Positions 54,472 to 62,045 of a stretch of DNA of 64,000 nt are shown here, one piece after another. A program made the translations under genes and the position numbers. The number at the start of each line of letters is the position of its first letter. Within the stretch, counting starts at the first letter, position 1. The notes under the pieces were generated by a model. That model had not been told where the DNA came from. It ran no database searches and was given only the letters and a program-made list of their open reading frames with translations. This DNA is from JAAGZL01 sp050297535 (GTDB taxonomy: Bacteria > Pseudomonadota > Gammaproteobacteria > Chromatiales > Chromatiaceae): contig JBNKSV010000009.1 in NCBI GenBank assembly GCA_050297535.1, positions 3,634-67,633 of the forward strand, written 5' to 3'.

Positions 54472-54618
54472 ATCATCACCATAAATGCCTTACCCTTTCC
54501 CCCTATAGCGACAAGAATCGCCAAAACCTGAATCAACTTGCAAATGGCCTGCTCTGCGGATAATGTTCCGAGGCATGATACTCATCCCGCATAAATCAAT
54601 CTTGAGACAGTTGTAACA

Positions 54619-55503
54619 ATGGCGGTCTATGCAATTGGCGACATCCAGGGTTGCTATGATCAACTGCGTCGGCTGCTGGAGCGCATTGAATTCGATCCGG
54701 ACATAGACAAGCTCTGGTTTGCAGGGGATTTGGTAAATCGAGGACCAGACTCACTCAAGGTCCTGCGTTTTGTGAAGGGCCTGGGCGATCGGGCTCTAAG
54801 TGTACTAGGCAATCACGACCTACATCTGCTGGCCTTATCCGAGTCCATAGACAAACATAAAGACCCCAACAACACCCTAAATCAGGTGCTTAATGCACCG
54901 GACCGGGATGAACTGCTGCACTGGTTGCGCCACCGTCCGGTGATGCACCACAGCCAGAAACGCAATATCAGCCTCGTCCACGCCGGCCTGCCGCCACAAT
55001 GGGATATACCCACCGCCCAGCGCTGCGCCGCGGAGCTGGAGGCAGTACTCCGGGGCAGTTCTTATAAAGAATATCTGCGGAACATGTACGGCAACCTGCC
55101 TAATCGCTGGGACCCGGAACTAAAAGGGATCAAACGCCTGCGTTTCATCACCAACTGCTTCACCCGGCTACGCTACTGCAAACCGGACGGCTCCATCTCA
55201 CTAAGTGAAAGCTGCGCACCCGGAAAGCAATCTCCATCGCTAACACCCTGGTATGAGATGCCAAACCGCGCCAGCCAGGGAGAACGCATCCTGTTTGGAC
55301 ACTGGTCCACTCTGGGGTTTGGCCGCCACGGAGATGTCTGGTCTCTGGATAGTGGCTGCATCTGGGGGGGAACGCTTACCGCACTACGCATCAGAAAGCT
55401 CAAAGAACCAAAACTGTTCCAACACAACTGCCCCAGGATCTTGCAACCGAAAGAAGAACGCCCTGGATATAATGCATACGACACCACAGGACCCTGGAGC
55501 TAA
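54619..55503 (+). CDS. apaH: Symmetrical bis(5'-nucleosyl)-tetraphosphatase
   Basis: ApaH hydrolyses Ap4A and removes Np4-type RNA caps. The 294-residue calcineurin-like phosphatase has GDIQGCYDQL at 7-16, GDLVNRGPDSL, GNHDLHLLAL, LVHAGLPPQWD and FGHWSTLG, so all metal-binding motifs are present. It lies two bases before the DUF6524 gene. The usual apaG partner is missing. Confidence 0.96.
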   Translation: MAVYAIGDIQGCYDQLRRLLERIEFDPDIDKLWFAGDLVNRGPDSLKVLRFVKGLGDRALSVLGNHDLHLLALSESIDKHKDPNNTLNQVLNAPDRDELLHWLRHRPVMHHSQKRNISLVHAGLPPQWDIPTAQRCAAELEAVLRGSSYKEYLRNMYGNLPNRWDPELKGIKRLRFITNCFTRLRYCKPDGSISLSESCAPGKQSPSLTPWYEMPNRASQGERILFGHWSTLGFGRHGDVWSLDSGCIWGGTLTALRIRKLKEPKLFQHNCPRILQPKEERPGYNAYDTTGPWS

Positions 55504-55505
55504 TC

Positions 55506-55931
55506 ATGGCCAACTCATCATCGTTCACCTGGGGAGACTTCCTGATAAGGCTGCTGGCCGCCCTGGTCCTGGTATTCGCCAGCTACAACCCGGAAGGCTA
55601 CTCTTACTACCACTGGGCCCTGATGGATTTCTCCCAATTTTCCGTACCGAAGGGATTTATCGGTGTGGTGCTACTCATAGGCTGGACCATTCTGCTGCGC
55701 GCCACCTTCAAATCCCTTGGCCCCTTCGGCATTATCCTGGCACTGGCCTTCTTCGGACTGCTGATCTGGCTGATCCTAGACTGGCTGTCCATCGCCACTG
55801 ACAACTTCCAGGTCCTCAGCTATATCTCTGAACTGGTAATCGTCGGCATCCTGGGGGCCGGGGTATCCTGGTCCCACATCCGCAGACGCATCACAGGTCA
55901 GTTGGATACCGGCGATGTCTCAGATGCGTGA
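55506..55931 (+). CDS. Four-helix membrane protein (DUF6524)
   Basis: A 141-residue inner-membrane protein with about four segments and the conserved GDFLIRLLAALVLVFASYNPEG, which then runs on to YSYYHW. It fits the DUF6524 family of unknown function. It is coupled to apaH by a two-base gap, and its last 12 bases overlap the end of folA on the other strand. Confidence 0.8.
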   Translation: MANSSSFTWGDFLIRLLAALVLVFASYNPEGYSYYHWALMDFSQFSVPKGFIGVVLLIGWTILLRATFKSLGPFGIILALAFFGLLIWLILDWLSIATDNFQVLSYISELVIVGILGAGVSWSHIRRRITGQLDTGDVSDA

Positions 55932-56417
55932 CAAGGTAATAAAGCTATAGGCGTGGGGATTTTTGTCGTCGCCAGGATGGCGTTCCCGCGCGGTCTCCCG
56001 CCACTGTTGTTGATCATACTCAGGAAACTGGATATCACCTTCGGCATCCGCCTCGACCATGGTCAGATAGATACGGTCGGCCAGTGACAAGGCCTGTCCA
56101 TAGAGCATGGCCCCGCCCACGATCATCACCTCAGGCGCAACGCCTGCGGCCGCAATAGCCTGCTCCAGCGAGTTCACCACGACACAGCCATCCGCCTGAT
56201 AATCCGGATTGGCGGTTACAACAATATGGGTTCGATCCGGCAGCTTGCCCGGCAGAGACTCCCAGGTCTTGCGCCCCATGATGATAGGCTTGCCTAGCGT
56301 CATGGCCTTGAAGTGTTTCAGGTCTGCTGGCAGATGCCATGGCAGCGCGTTATCCTTCCCGATCACCCGATTCTGTGCCATGGCCACGATTATGGAAATT
56401 ACTGGTTTATCACCCAT
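55920..56417 (-). CDS. folA: Dihydrofolate reductase
   Basis: FolA reduces dihydrofolate to tetrahydrofolate, restoring the cofactor spent by ThyA. The 165-residue protein begins MGDKPVISIIVAMAQNRVIG and has LPWHLPADLKHFK (catalytic Asp), GRKTWESL and VMIVGGAMLYGQ. The ATG at 56417 matches the family; a longer frame to 56498 lies inside thyA. It follows thyA by four bases in an lgt-thyA-folA operon. Confidence 0.96.
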   Translation of the reverse strand: MGDKPVISIIVAMAQNRVIGKDNALPWHLPADLKHFKAMTLGKPIIMGRKTWESLPGKLPDRTHIVVTANPDYQADGCVVVNSLEQAIAAAGVAPEVMIVGGAMLYGQALSLADRIYLTMVEADAEGDIQFPEYDQQQWRETARERHPGDDKNPHAYSFITLSRI

Positions 56418-56421
56418 AGAA

Positions 56422-57216
56422 TCAAACCGCCACCGGTGCCTTGATATGAGGGTGGGCCTCGTAGCCCACCAGCTCAAGATCCTCATAGCGAAAGTCAAAC
56501 AGCGACTTTACATCCGGATTCAGTTGCATAGTAGGCAGATGCAATGGCTCCCGCGCCAGTTGAGTCTCCACCTGCTCCAGGTGATTGGAGTAGAGATGGG
56601 CATCGCCAAAGGTATGTACAAACTCGCCAGGCTGTAGCCCACACTCCTGGGCCACCATCATAGTAAGCAGGGCATATGAGGCGATATTGAAAGGCACCCC
56701 CAGGAAGATATCGGCGCTACGCTGATAGAGCTGGCAGGAAAGTTTGCCTTCAGCCACATAGAACTGGAACAGACAATGACAAGGCGGCAGGGCCATCTGG
56801 TCCACGCAGGCGGGATTCCATGCGCTCACCATCAAACGGCGTGAATCAGGGTTGGTTTTAATCTGCTCCAGAACCAGCTTGATCTGGTCGATATTCTCGC
56901 CGTTCGGGGCCGGCCAGGAGCGCCACTGATAGCCGTAGACCGGACCCAGATCGCCGTTCTCATCCGCCCACTCATCCCAGATGCTCACCCCATTATCGCG
57001 CAGATATTTGATATTGGTATCACCCTGCAGGAACCATAGCAACTCGTGGATGATGGAACGCAGATGCAGCTTCTTGGTGGTCACCACCGGAAAACCTGCT
57101 GCCAGATCGAAACGCATCTGATAACCGAACACACTCATGGTGCCGGTGCCGGTGCGGTCTTCCTTACGAACGCCATGGTCGCGCACGTGACGCATAAGAT
57201 CCAAATATTGACGCAT
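56422..57216 (-). CDS. thyA: Thymidylate synthase
   Basis: ThyA methylates dUMP to dTMP using methylene-tetrahydrofolate. The 264-residue length equals the common bacterial form, with the catalytic Cys in LPPCHCLFQFYV, the phosphate-binding QLYQRSADIFLGVPFNIASY, and RKEDRTGTGTMSVFG near the N terminus. It lies between lgt and folA with gaps of only a few bases. Confidence 0.97.
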   Translation of the reverse strand: MRQYLDLMRHVRDHGVRKEDRTGTGTMSVFGYQMRFDLAAGFPVVTTKKLHLRSIIHELLWFLQGDTNIKYLRDNGVSIWDEWADENGDLGPVYGYQWRSWPAPNGENIDQIKLVLEQIKTNPDSRRLMVSAWNPACVDQMALPPCHCLFQFYVAEGKLSCQLYQRSADIFLGVPFNIASYALLTMMVAQECGLQPGEFVHTFGDAHLYSNHLEQVETQLAREPLHLPTMQLNPDVKSLFDFRYEDLELVGYEAHPHIKAPVAV

Positions 57217-57219
57217 GAT

Positions 57220-58038
57220 CTACCCTTCTCTCCTATAGGCCATGATAAGCAGCAGTGCCCCAAACGCCAGCATTGGCAAACTGAGCAGCTGCCCCATGGT
57301 AAACCATCCAAACGCCAGATAACCGATATGGGCATCTGGCATACGCACGAACTCTACGGCAAAACGAAATGCCCCGTAGCAGAGCAAAAACATTCCGGAG
57401 ACCGCCATCAAGGGCCGCGGGCGCTGCGAATAAAACCAGAGGATCAAAAACAGCAGTATCCCTTCCAAGCCAGCCTCATACAGCTGACTGGGATGTAGGG
57501 GCGGACTAAATCCGGCATAAGCCCCACCACAGGCATCCGGAAACCGGGCGCACGGCAACTGCATGGCCCAGGGCAGATCGCTCTGCTTGCCCCATAGTTC
57601 ACCATTGATAAAGTTGCCAATGCGGCCAGCAAACAGGCCCACCGGCACCATGGGCGCGATAAAATCCGTCACCTCAAAAAAACTGCGCCCGATACGCCGC
57701 CCGAACAACCACATGGCCACCAGCACCCCGATCAAGCCGCCGTGAAATGACATGCCGCCATCCCAAATCCTGAACAGATAGATCGGATCGGACAAAAGAC
57801 GGGAAAATCCGTAGAACAATACATATCCGATCCTACCCCCCAAGATTACCCCCAGGGCGCCGTAGAAGATGAGATCATCTATGCGCTGCAGAGAGTGCCC
57901 CAAACCGATACGTTCCGCGCGCCTACGCATCAACAGCCAACTGATGCCGAAACCGGCCAGATACATAAAGCCGTACCAATGCACGGCAATTGGGCCGATG
58001 GAAATGATCTCCGGATCTATATCTGGGAAAGACAACAT
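57220..58038 (-). CDS. lgt: Prolipoprotein diacylglyceryl transferase
   Basis: Lgt attaches diacylglycerol to the lipobox cysteine of prolipoproteins in the inner membrane, and so acts on RlpA and the cytochrome lipoprotein here. The protein has about seven membrane segments, HWYGFMYLAGFG near the N terminus, MSFHGGLIG and the signature GRIGNFINGELWG. Three in-frame ATGs (58080, 58056, 58038) are possible; 58038 gives MLSFPDIDPEIISIGP, which matches the family start best, though its ribosome site is weak. Confidence 0.94.
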   Translation of the reverse strand: MLSFPDIDPEIISIGPIAVHWYGFMYLAGFGISWLLMRRRAERIGLGHSLQRIDDLIFYGALGVILGGRIGYVLFYGFSRLLSDPIYLFRIWDGGMSFHGGLIGVLVAMWLFGRRIGRSFFEVTDFIAPMVPVGLFAGRIGNFINGELWGKQSDLPWAMQLPCARFPDACGGAYAGFSPPLHPSQLYEAGLEGILLFLILWFYSQRPRPLMAVSGMFLLCYGAFRFAVEFVRMPDAHIGYLAFGWFTMGQLLSLPMLAFGALLLIMAYRREG

Positions 58039-58164
58039 GGGGCCATATCTTACCATCCCGCCCAGTTTATGGGAGTCCATAAGTATGAAAAATAGACCCT
58101 AAAGAAATTTTTGATGGTGCCGCTACCTATCTCAGAATGCCACCTGATAGGGACGGTTTACACC

Positions 58165-58539
58165 ATGATGCAAATAGAAGATCAAACAGCAAAAGATTCT
58201 CTGGGGCAACGTATGCGTTTGCGGCGTCAACAAAAGGGATGGACCCAGGAACAACTGGCGCGCCAGGCAGGGACCAACCAGGCAGTGATTCAGAAAATAG
58301 AAAACGGCAAGAGCCTTAGACCACGTAAAATCAATGAGATAGCAGAAGTTCTTGGGGTAAATCCAGCATGGTTGATGTTTGGTGACGAGGCGGAGACCAG
58401 CCTGAGCCATGACGCCTTAACCCTGGCGGAAGAGTGGTCACGACTGACTGAGCCACACCGCTCCAGGATTCAGCAAGAGATCCACAGGCTCTATCAAAGA
58501 AACTGGGAACCAGGATCCTCTCAGCGCATAATCGGATAG
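58165..58539 (+). CDS. XRE-family helix-turn-helix regulator
   Basis: A 124-residue protein with a Cro/C1-type helix-turn-helix (about 13-67: LGQRMRLRRQQKGWTQEQLA, then TNQAVIQKIENG and VNPAWLMFG) and a helical C-terminal tail. ATGATG at 58165 is chosen since AGGGA precedes it; an ATG at 58111 lies further up. It stands alone and divergent from lgt. No target is evident, and no toxin partner flanks it, so it is not an obvious antitoxin. Confidence 0.8.
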   Translation: MMQIEDQTAKDSLGQRMRLRRQQKGWTQEQLARQAGTNQAVIQKIENGKSLRPRKINEIAEVLGVNPAWLMFGDEAETSLSHDALTLAEEWSRLTEPHRSRIQQEIHRLYQRNWEPGSSQRIIG

Positions 58540-58624
58540 CGTCAACTCCTGGAAATAGAGCACAGGGATCTACATACTCAAGCTGCCACCTGTTACCATA
58601 TCAACAGGGTCATTTGAGGAAAAC

Positions 58625-59062
58625 ATGCTGCAGGAAACCGGAATCTTCGCTACATCCGACGTCATTCATCAAGCAGTAGCCCCCGTGTTTCTACTGACAG
58701 GCATCGGGGCCATGCTGTCGGTGATGACCAGCCGACTTTCCCGAATAATCAATAGGGCCAGGGCCTTAACCGAAGACGCCACTACCGACAGCGCCAATAA
58801 TGACAATACCCAGGCGGAACTTATCACCCTATCCCGCCGGGCACGCCTGGCAAACGCCTCCATCAGTCTCTGCACCCTGACCGCATTGTTGGTTGCTGGT
58901 GTTATTGCCCTGCTGTTCATCGGCGCCTTCTTTACCCTGGATGTTTCCATTCCGGTAGGCGTAATGTTCATCGTAGCCATGTTCTCTTTTATTTTGGCGA
59001 TGGTGTTCTTTCTGCGAGAGATCTATCTCGCCACCGCTGGCCTGCGCTTTGATCAAAGGTAA
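58625..59062 (+). CDS. Three-helix membrane protein (DUF2721)
   Basis: A 145-residue protein with membrane segments at about 15-35, 79-103 and 108-130, and the conserved VAPVFLLTGIGAMLSVMTSR with RINRAR-like RIINRARAL following. It fits the DUF2721 family of unknown function. GAGGAAAAC precedes the ATG. It is convergent with rlmI. Confidence 0.85.
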   Translation: MLQETGIFATSDVIHQAVAPVFLLTGIGAMLSVMTSRLSRIINRARALTEDATTDSANNDNTQAELITLSRRARLANASISLCTLTALLVAGVIALLFIGAFFTLDVSIPVGVMFIVAMFSFILAMVFFLREIYLATAGLRFDQR

Positions 59063-59165
59063 CTCACCCGCACTAAGCGGCCAACATCCTAGGGACGTTT
59101 TCTCCCGTAAGGCCGTTATCATCTGACAACACGAAACAGACATCATGCGTGAATCGTCACCCCGT

Positions 59166-60362
59166 CTAAAACGTGGGCAACACCCTAAGATAAAACGTCT
59201 TCAGATAGGAGGTCTCCGGTATGGCCGGATGAATCGGATGATCCGGACCCTGCTGACCATGCTCTAGAAGTTGCAAAGAACGGTCGCAGTGACGCGCTCC
59301 CTGTTGCACCAGTTGCTGCAATTCCTCCCCAGACATGTGGTGAGAACAAGAGGATGTGACCAATATGCCGTCTTTGGATAGCAATTGAATGGCCGCCTGA
59401 TTCAGACGCTGATAAGCCAAAGCCCCCTCCTTCTTGTCCTTACGCCTTTTGATAAAGGCTGGCGGGTCCAGCAAGATCAGATCAAAATGCTCCCGCTCGG
59501 CGCGCATCTCGCGCAGACAGTCGAAGGCGTTGGCTTGCCTGGTGTCCACCTTGTCAGAGAGGCCATTAAGCACAGCATTGGCCTGCACCATCTCCAAGGC
59601 ACTGGCGGATGTATCCACGCACACCACCTGCTCCGCACCCATGGCAGCGGCCCGCACCCCCCAGGCCCCGACATAGCTGCAGACATCCAACACCCGTCCG
59701 CCATTTATATATCGAGCCATGCGTGAACGATTATCGGCCTGATCGAAGAACCAGCCGGTCTTTTGTCCTTCCTGGGATTGCACCTGAAATTTCATCCCAC
59801 CCTCTTCTACGGTAAGAAATTCCGGCACCTCGCCCGAGGCCAGTTCCACATAGCGCTCCAGACCCTCCTGTTCACGCACCGAACCATCATTGCGCAACAA
59901 TATCCCGGCAGGCTTCAGCACCTTCTCGATGGCGGCGACCACATCCTGCTTCATCTGCTCCATACCCGCCGTGGTGATTTGCACCACGACCTGGTCTCCA
60001 TAACGATCCACCACCAGTCCGGGAAGACCGTCACTCTCACCGAACACCAGACGGTAGTACGGTTTTGGATAGATACGCTCCCGCATGGCCAGGGCAATCT
60101 TGAGGCGATGCACCATTAGGGAGGCCGAGAGCGGGTGTTCCCGATCCCTGCTGACCAGACGGGCGCAGATAAGCGAGTTAGGATTTACATACCCGGAACC
60201 GAGCCATTTGCCTTGATGGTTGACGATATACGCCGCCTGTCCCGGCGCGAAATCCTTCAACGGCGTGGCACTAGTATCCACTTCATTGCTGTAGATCCAG
60301 CAGTGTCCGGCGCGCAGACGACGATCCTGATTCTTGTTTAATTGTAGTGTGGCGGTAGTCAT
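59166..60362 (-). CDS. rlmI: 23S rRNA m5C1962 methyltransferase
   Basis: RlmI methylates C1962 of 23S rRNA. The 398-residue protein has an N-terminal PUA domain (RRLRAGHCWIYSNEV), an EEHEE-type middle domain, and a Rossmann methyltransferase domain with VLDVCSYVGAWGVRAA, LILLDPPAFIKRRKDKKEG and the catalytic Cys in TSSCSHHMS. The ATG at 60362 has GATAAAGAG just upstream; a longer frame to 60425 would run into the divergent promoter. It is divergent from the PadR operon. Confidence 0.95.
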   Translation of the reverse strand: MTTATLQLNKNQDRRLRAGHCWIYSNEVDTSATPLKDFAPGQAAYIVNHQGKWLGSGYVNPNSLICARLVSRDREHPLSASLMVHRLKIALAMRERIYPKPYYRLVFGESDGLPGLVVDRYGDQVVVQITTAGMEQMKQDVVAAIEKVLKPAGILLRNDGSVREQEGLERYVELASGEVPEFLTVEEGGMKFQVQSQEGQKTGWFFDQADNRSRMARYINGGRVLDVCSYVGAWGVRAAAMGAEQVVCVDTSASALEMVQANAVLNGLSDKVDTRQANAFDCLREMRAEREHFDLILLDPPAFIKRRKDKKEGALAYQRLNQAAIQLLSKDGILVTSSCSHHMSGEELQQLVQQGARHCDRSLQLLEHGQQGPDHPIHPAIPETSYLKTFYLRVLPTF

Positions 60363-60412
60363 CTCTTTATCACCTAATGTTGTCCGAACGGCGGTGCGCA
60401 AGGATAACAGAT

Positions 60413-60441
60413 TTGACAGCAGCAATCTCTCTTACTATATT
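60413..60441 (+). promoter_or_regulatory. Near-consensus sigma-70 promoter of the PadR/RND operon
   Basis: TTGACA (60413-60418), a 17-base spacer and TATATT (60436-60441) match the sigma-70 consensus in 11 of 12 positions with ideal spacing. Transcription would start near 60448, about 31 bases before the padR-type ATG at 60479. So strong a promoter on a regulator-led efflux operon implies tight repression. Confidence 0.8.
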
Positions 60442-60445
60442 GTTT

Positions 60446-60468
60446 CGATATATATTGGCGCGATATAT
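60446..60468 (+). promoter_or_regulatory. Putative PadR operator (CGATATAT repeats)
   Basis: Two copies of CGATATAT (60446-60453 and 60461-60468) lie 15 bases apart, over the predicted transcription start. Each holds a self-complementary ATATAT. The placement between -10 and ribosome site fits a repressor site for the PadR-type product of the first gene. This is inferred from position only. Confidence 0.45.
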
Positions 60469-60478
60469 GTGAGGCAAC

Positions 60479-61021
60479 ATGGATATCAGCAATCTCTGCC
60501 TGGGGGCACTTACCTTCTGTGAGGCATCCGGTTATGAAATCAAAAAGATGTTTGAGTCATCATTCAGTCACTTCCAGGCGGTAAGCTTTGGCTCAATCTA
60601 CCCGGCGCTGGCCAGACTATCAGAGCAAGGGCTGGTCACCTATAGAGAAGAGACCCAGGAAAAGCGCCCTAACAAAAAGGTATTCAGCATCACCACAGAG
60701 GGGCGTAAACAGTTCCTGGAAAATCTGACCAAGGCAGAGCCTACCGAGCAACACCGTAGCGACTTCCTGATGTTGATGATGTTTGCCCACCTACTCCCTC
60801 CTGAGCGTTTGGAAGAGATCATGCAGACCCAGATCAATCAGCTGGAGGCAGAGTTAACGACACTCCGAGAGACCACCGGCGAGCATGGTGAGCTAACCTC
60901 CGGCATGCGTTTTACCATCGAGTACGGTATCACCGCCTACTCGGCGGTATTGAGCCTTATGCTGCAGCGCCGTGATCAGTTACTCAAGGATATAGCACGG
61001 GAACAGGGGGCAACCCAATGA
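60479..61021 (+). CDS. PadR-family transcriptional regulator
   Basis: A 180-residue protein with an N-terminal winged helix of PadR type (LGALTFCEASGYEIKKMFE, then SFGSIYPALARLSEQGLVTY) and a C-terminal helical dimerisation domain of Vir type. PadR members often repress their own drug-efflux operon and release DNA on ligand binding. GAGGCAAC precedes the ATG. Its stop overlaps the membrane fusion protein start by four bases. Confidence 0.92.
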   Translation: MDISNLCLGALTFCEASGYEIKKMFESSFSHFQAVSFGSIYPALARLSEQGLVTYREETQEKRPNKKVFSITTEGRKQFLENLTKAEPTEQHRSDFLMLMMFAHLLPPERLEEIMQTQINQLEAELTTLRETTGEHGELTSGMRFTIEYGITAYSAVLSLMLQRRDQLLKDIAREQGATQ

Positions 61022-62031
61022 AACGAATACTAACTGCCATGTTGCTAGGTCTGCTTACCCTAAACCTCTACGCCCAGGAACGGATAGTAAACGTCACCGT
61101 CTCCACCCTGGGCGACAAGGTCATATACCCGGAATTCAGCGTACCGGCCACCACCCTGAGCATCAACGACAGCAGCATCAGCGCCGAGACCAGCGGACGC
61201 ATCCTCAGTATTCCAGTTCTAGTGGGAGATCAGGTAAAGCAGGGGCAGATCCTCGCCAGTCTGGACTGCCGGAACAATGAGGCCAGACTGACCCAGGCCA
61301 GGGCCGCACTGGAGACTGCCAAGGCCCAAAACACCCTGGCCCAGAGGCAGATCGAACGTACCCAGTCCCTGCGCGCCAGCAAAAACATATCGGAAGAGCT
61401 GTTCAACCAGCGCGAGGCCAACCTGGATAGCGCCCAGGCCGATCAACAGGCCCAAAAGGCCAAGCTGGAAGAGGCGGAACTGGAGGTCCAGCGCTGCAAT
61501 ATCACGGCGCCATTTACCGGTATCGTTACGCAACGCCTCAAGGCGGAGGGGGAATGGATAACCCCAGGACAACCGGTGATCCAGCTACTGGACAGCGAAC
61601 GTCTGGAGGTATCTGCCCAGGTCTCCGTGGACATAGTAGCAACCCTCGACCACGCCTCCGGCTTCACCCTGGAGACCAATCAGGGGAAGTACCCACTCAA
61701 ACTGCGCCGCCTGTTGCCGGTAGTTGCAGAGAGGGGCAGAAACCGCGAGGTGCGTTTTGAGTTCAGTTCCAAGGCCGCCCTTCCTGGCAGCACCGGGCGT
61801 CTGCTGTGGCGCTCCTCCGAGGCCCAGCTCCCGGCCGACATCCCGGTCAGTCGCGCCGGGAAATTAGGGGTGTTTCTGGCAGATAAAGACAAGGCCATAT
61901 TCCACCCCTTGCCACAGGCCCTGGAAGGACAACCCGCGCCGTTAGACCTGCCGCTTAGTAGCAAGATCGTGATTGAAGGCAGACAGGCCCTCATGGATCA
62001 GGACCGCATCAAGATAAGCGGCGCTGACTGA
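61018..62031 (+). CDS. RND efflux membrane fusion protein
   Basis: A 337-residue periplasmic adaptor with a signal peptide (1-20, ending LYAQ), a lipoyl-like half motif (GRILSIPVLVGDQVKQGQIL near 60-79), a helical hairpin (about 85-160) and the returning half (APFTGIVTQRLKAEGEWITP). There is no lipobox. It would link the RND pump to an outer-membrane TolC-type channel, which is not in the window. It overlaps the PadR gene by four bases. Confidence 0.92.
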   Translation: MKRILTAMLLGLLTLNLYAQERIVNVTVSTLGDKVIYPEFSVPATTLSINDSSISAETSGRILSIPVLVGDQVKQGQILASLDCRNNEARLTQARAALETAKAQNTLAQRQIERTQSLRASKNISEELFNQREANLDSAQADQQAQKAKLEEAELEVQRCNITAPFTGIVTQRLKAEGEWITPGQPVIQLLDSERLEVSAQVSVDIVATLDHASGFTLETNQGKYPLKLRRLLPVVAERGRNREVRFEFSSKAALPGSTGRLLWRSSEAQLPADIPVSRAGKLGVFLADKDKAIFHPLPQALEGQPAPLDLPLSSKIVIEGRQALMDQDRIKISGAD

Positions 62032-62045
62032 TCCGGATCAAACAC

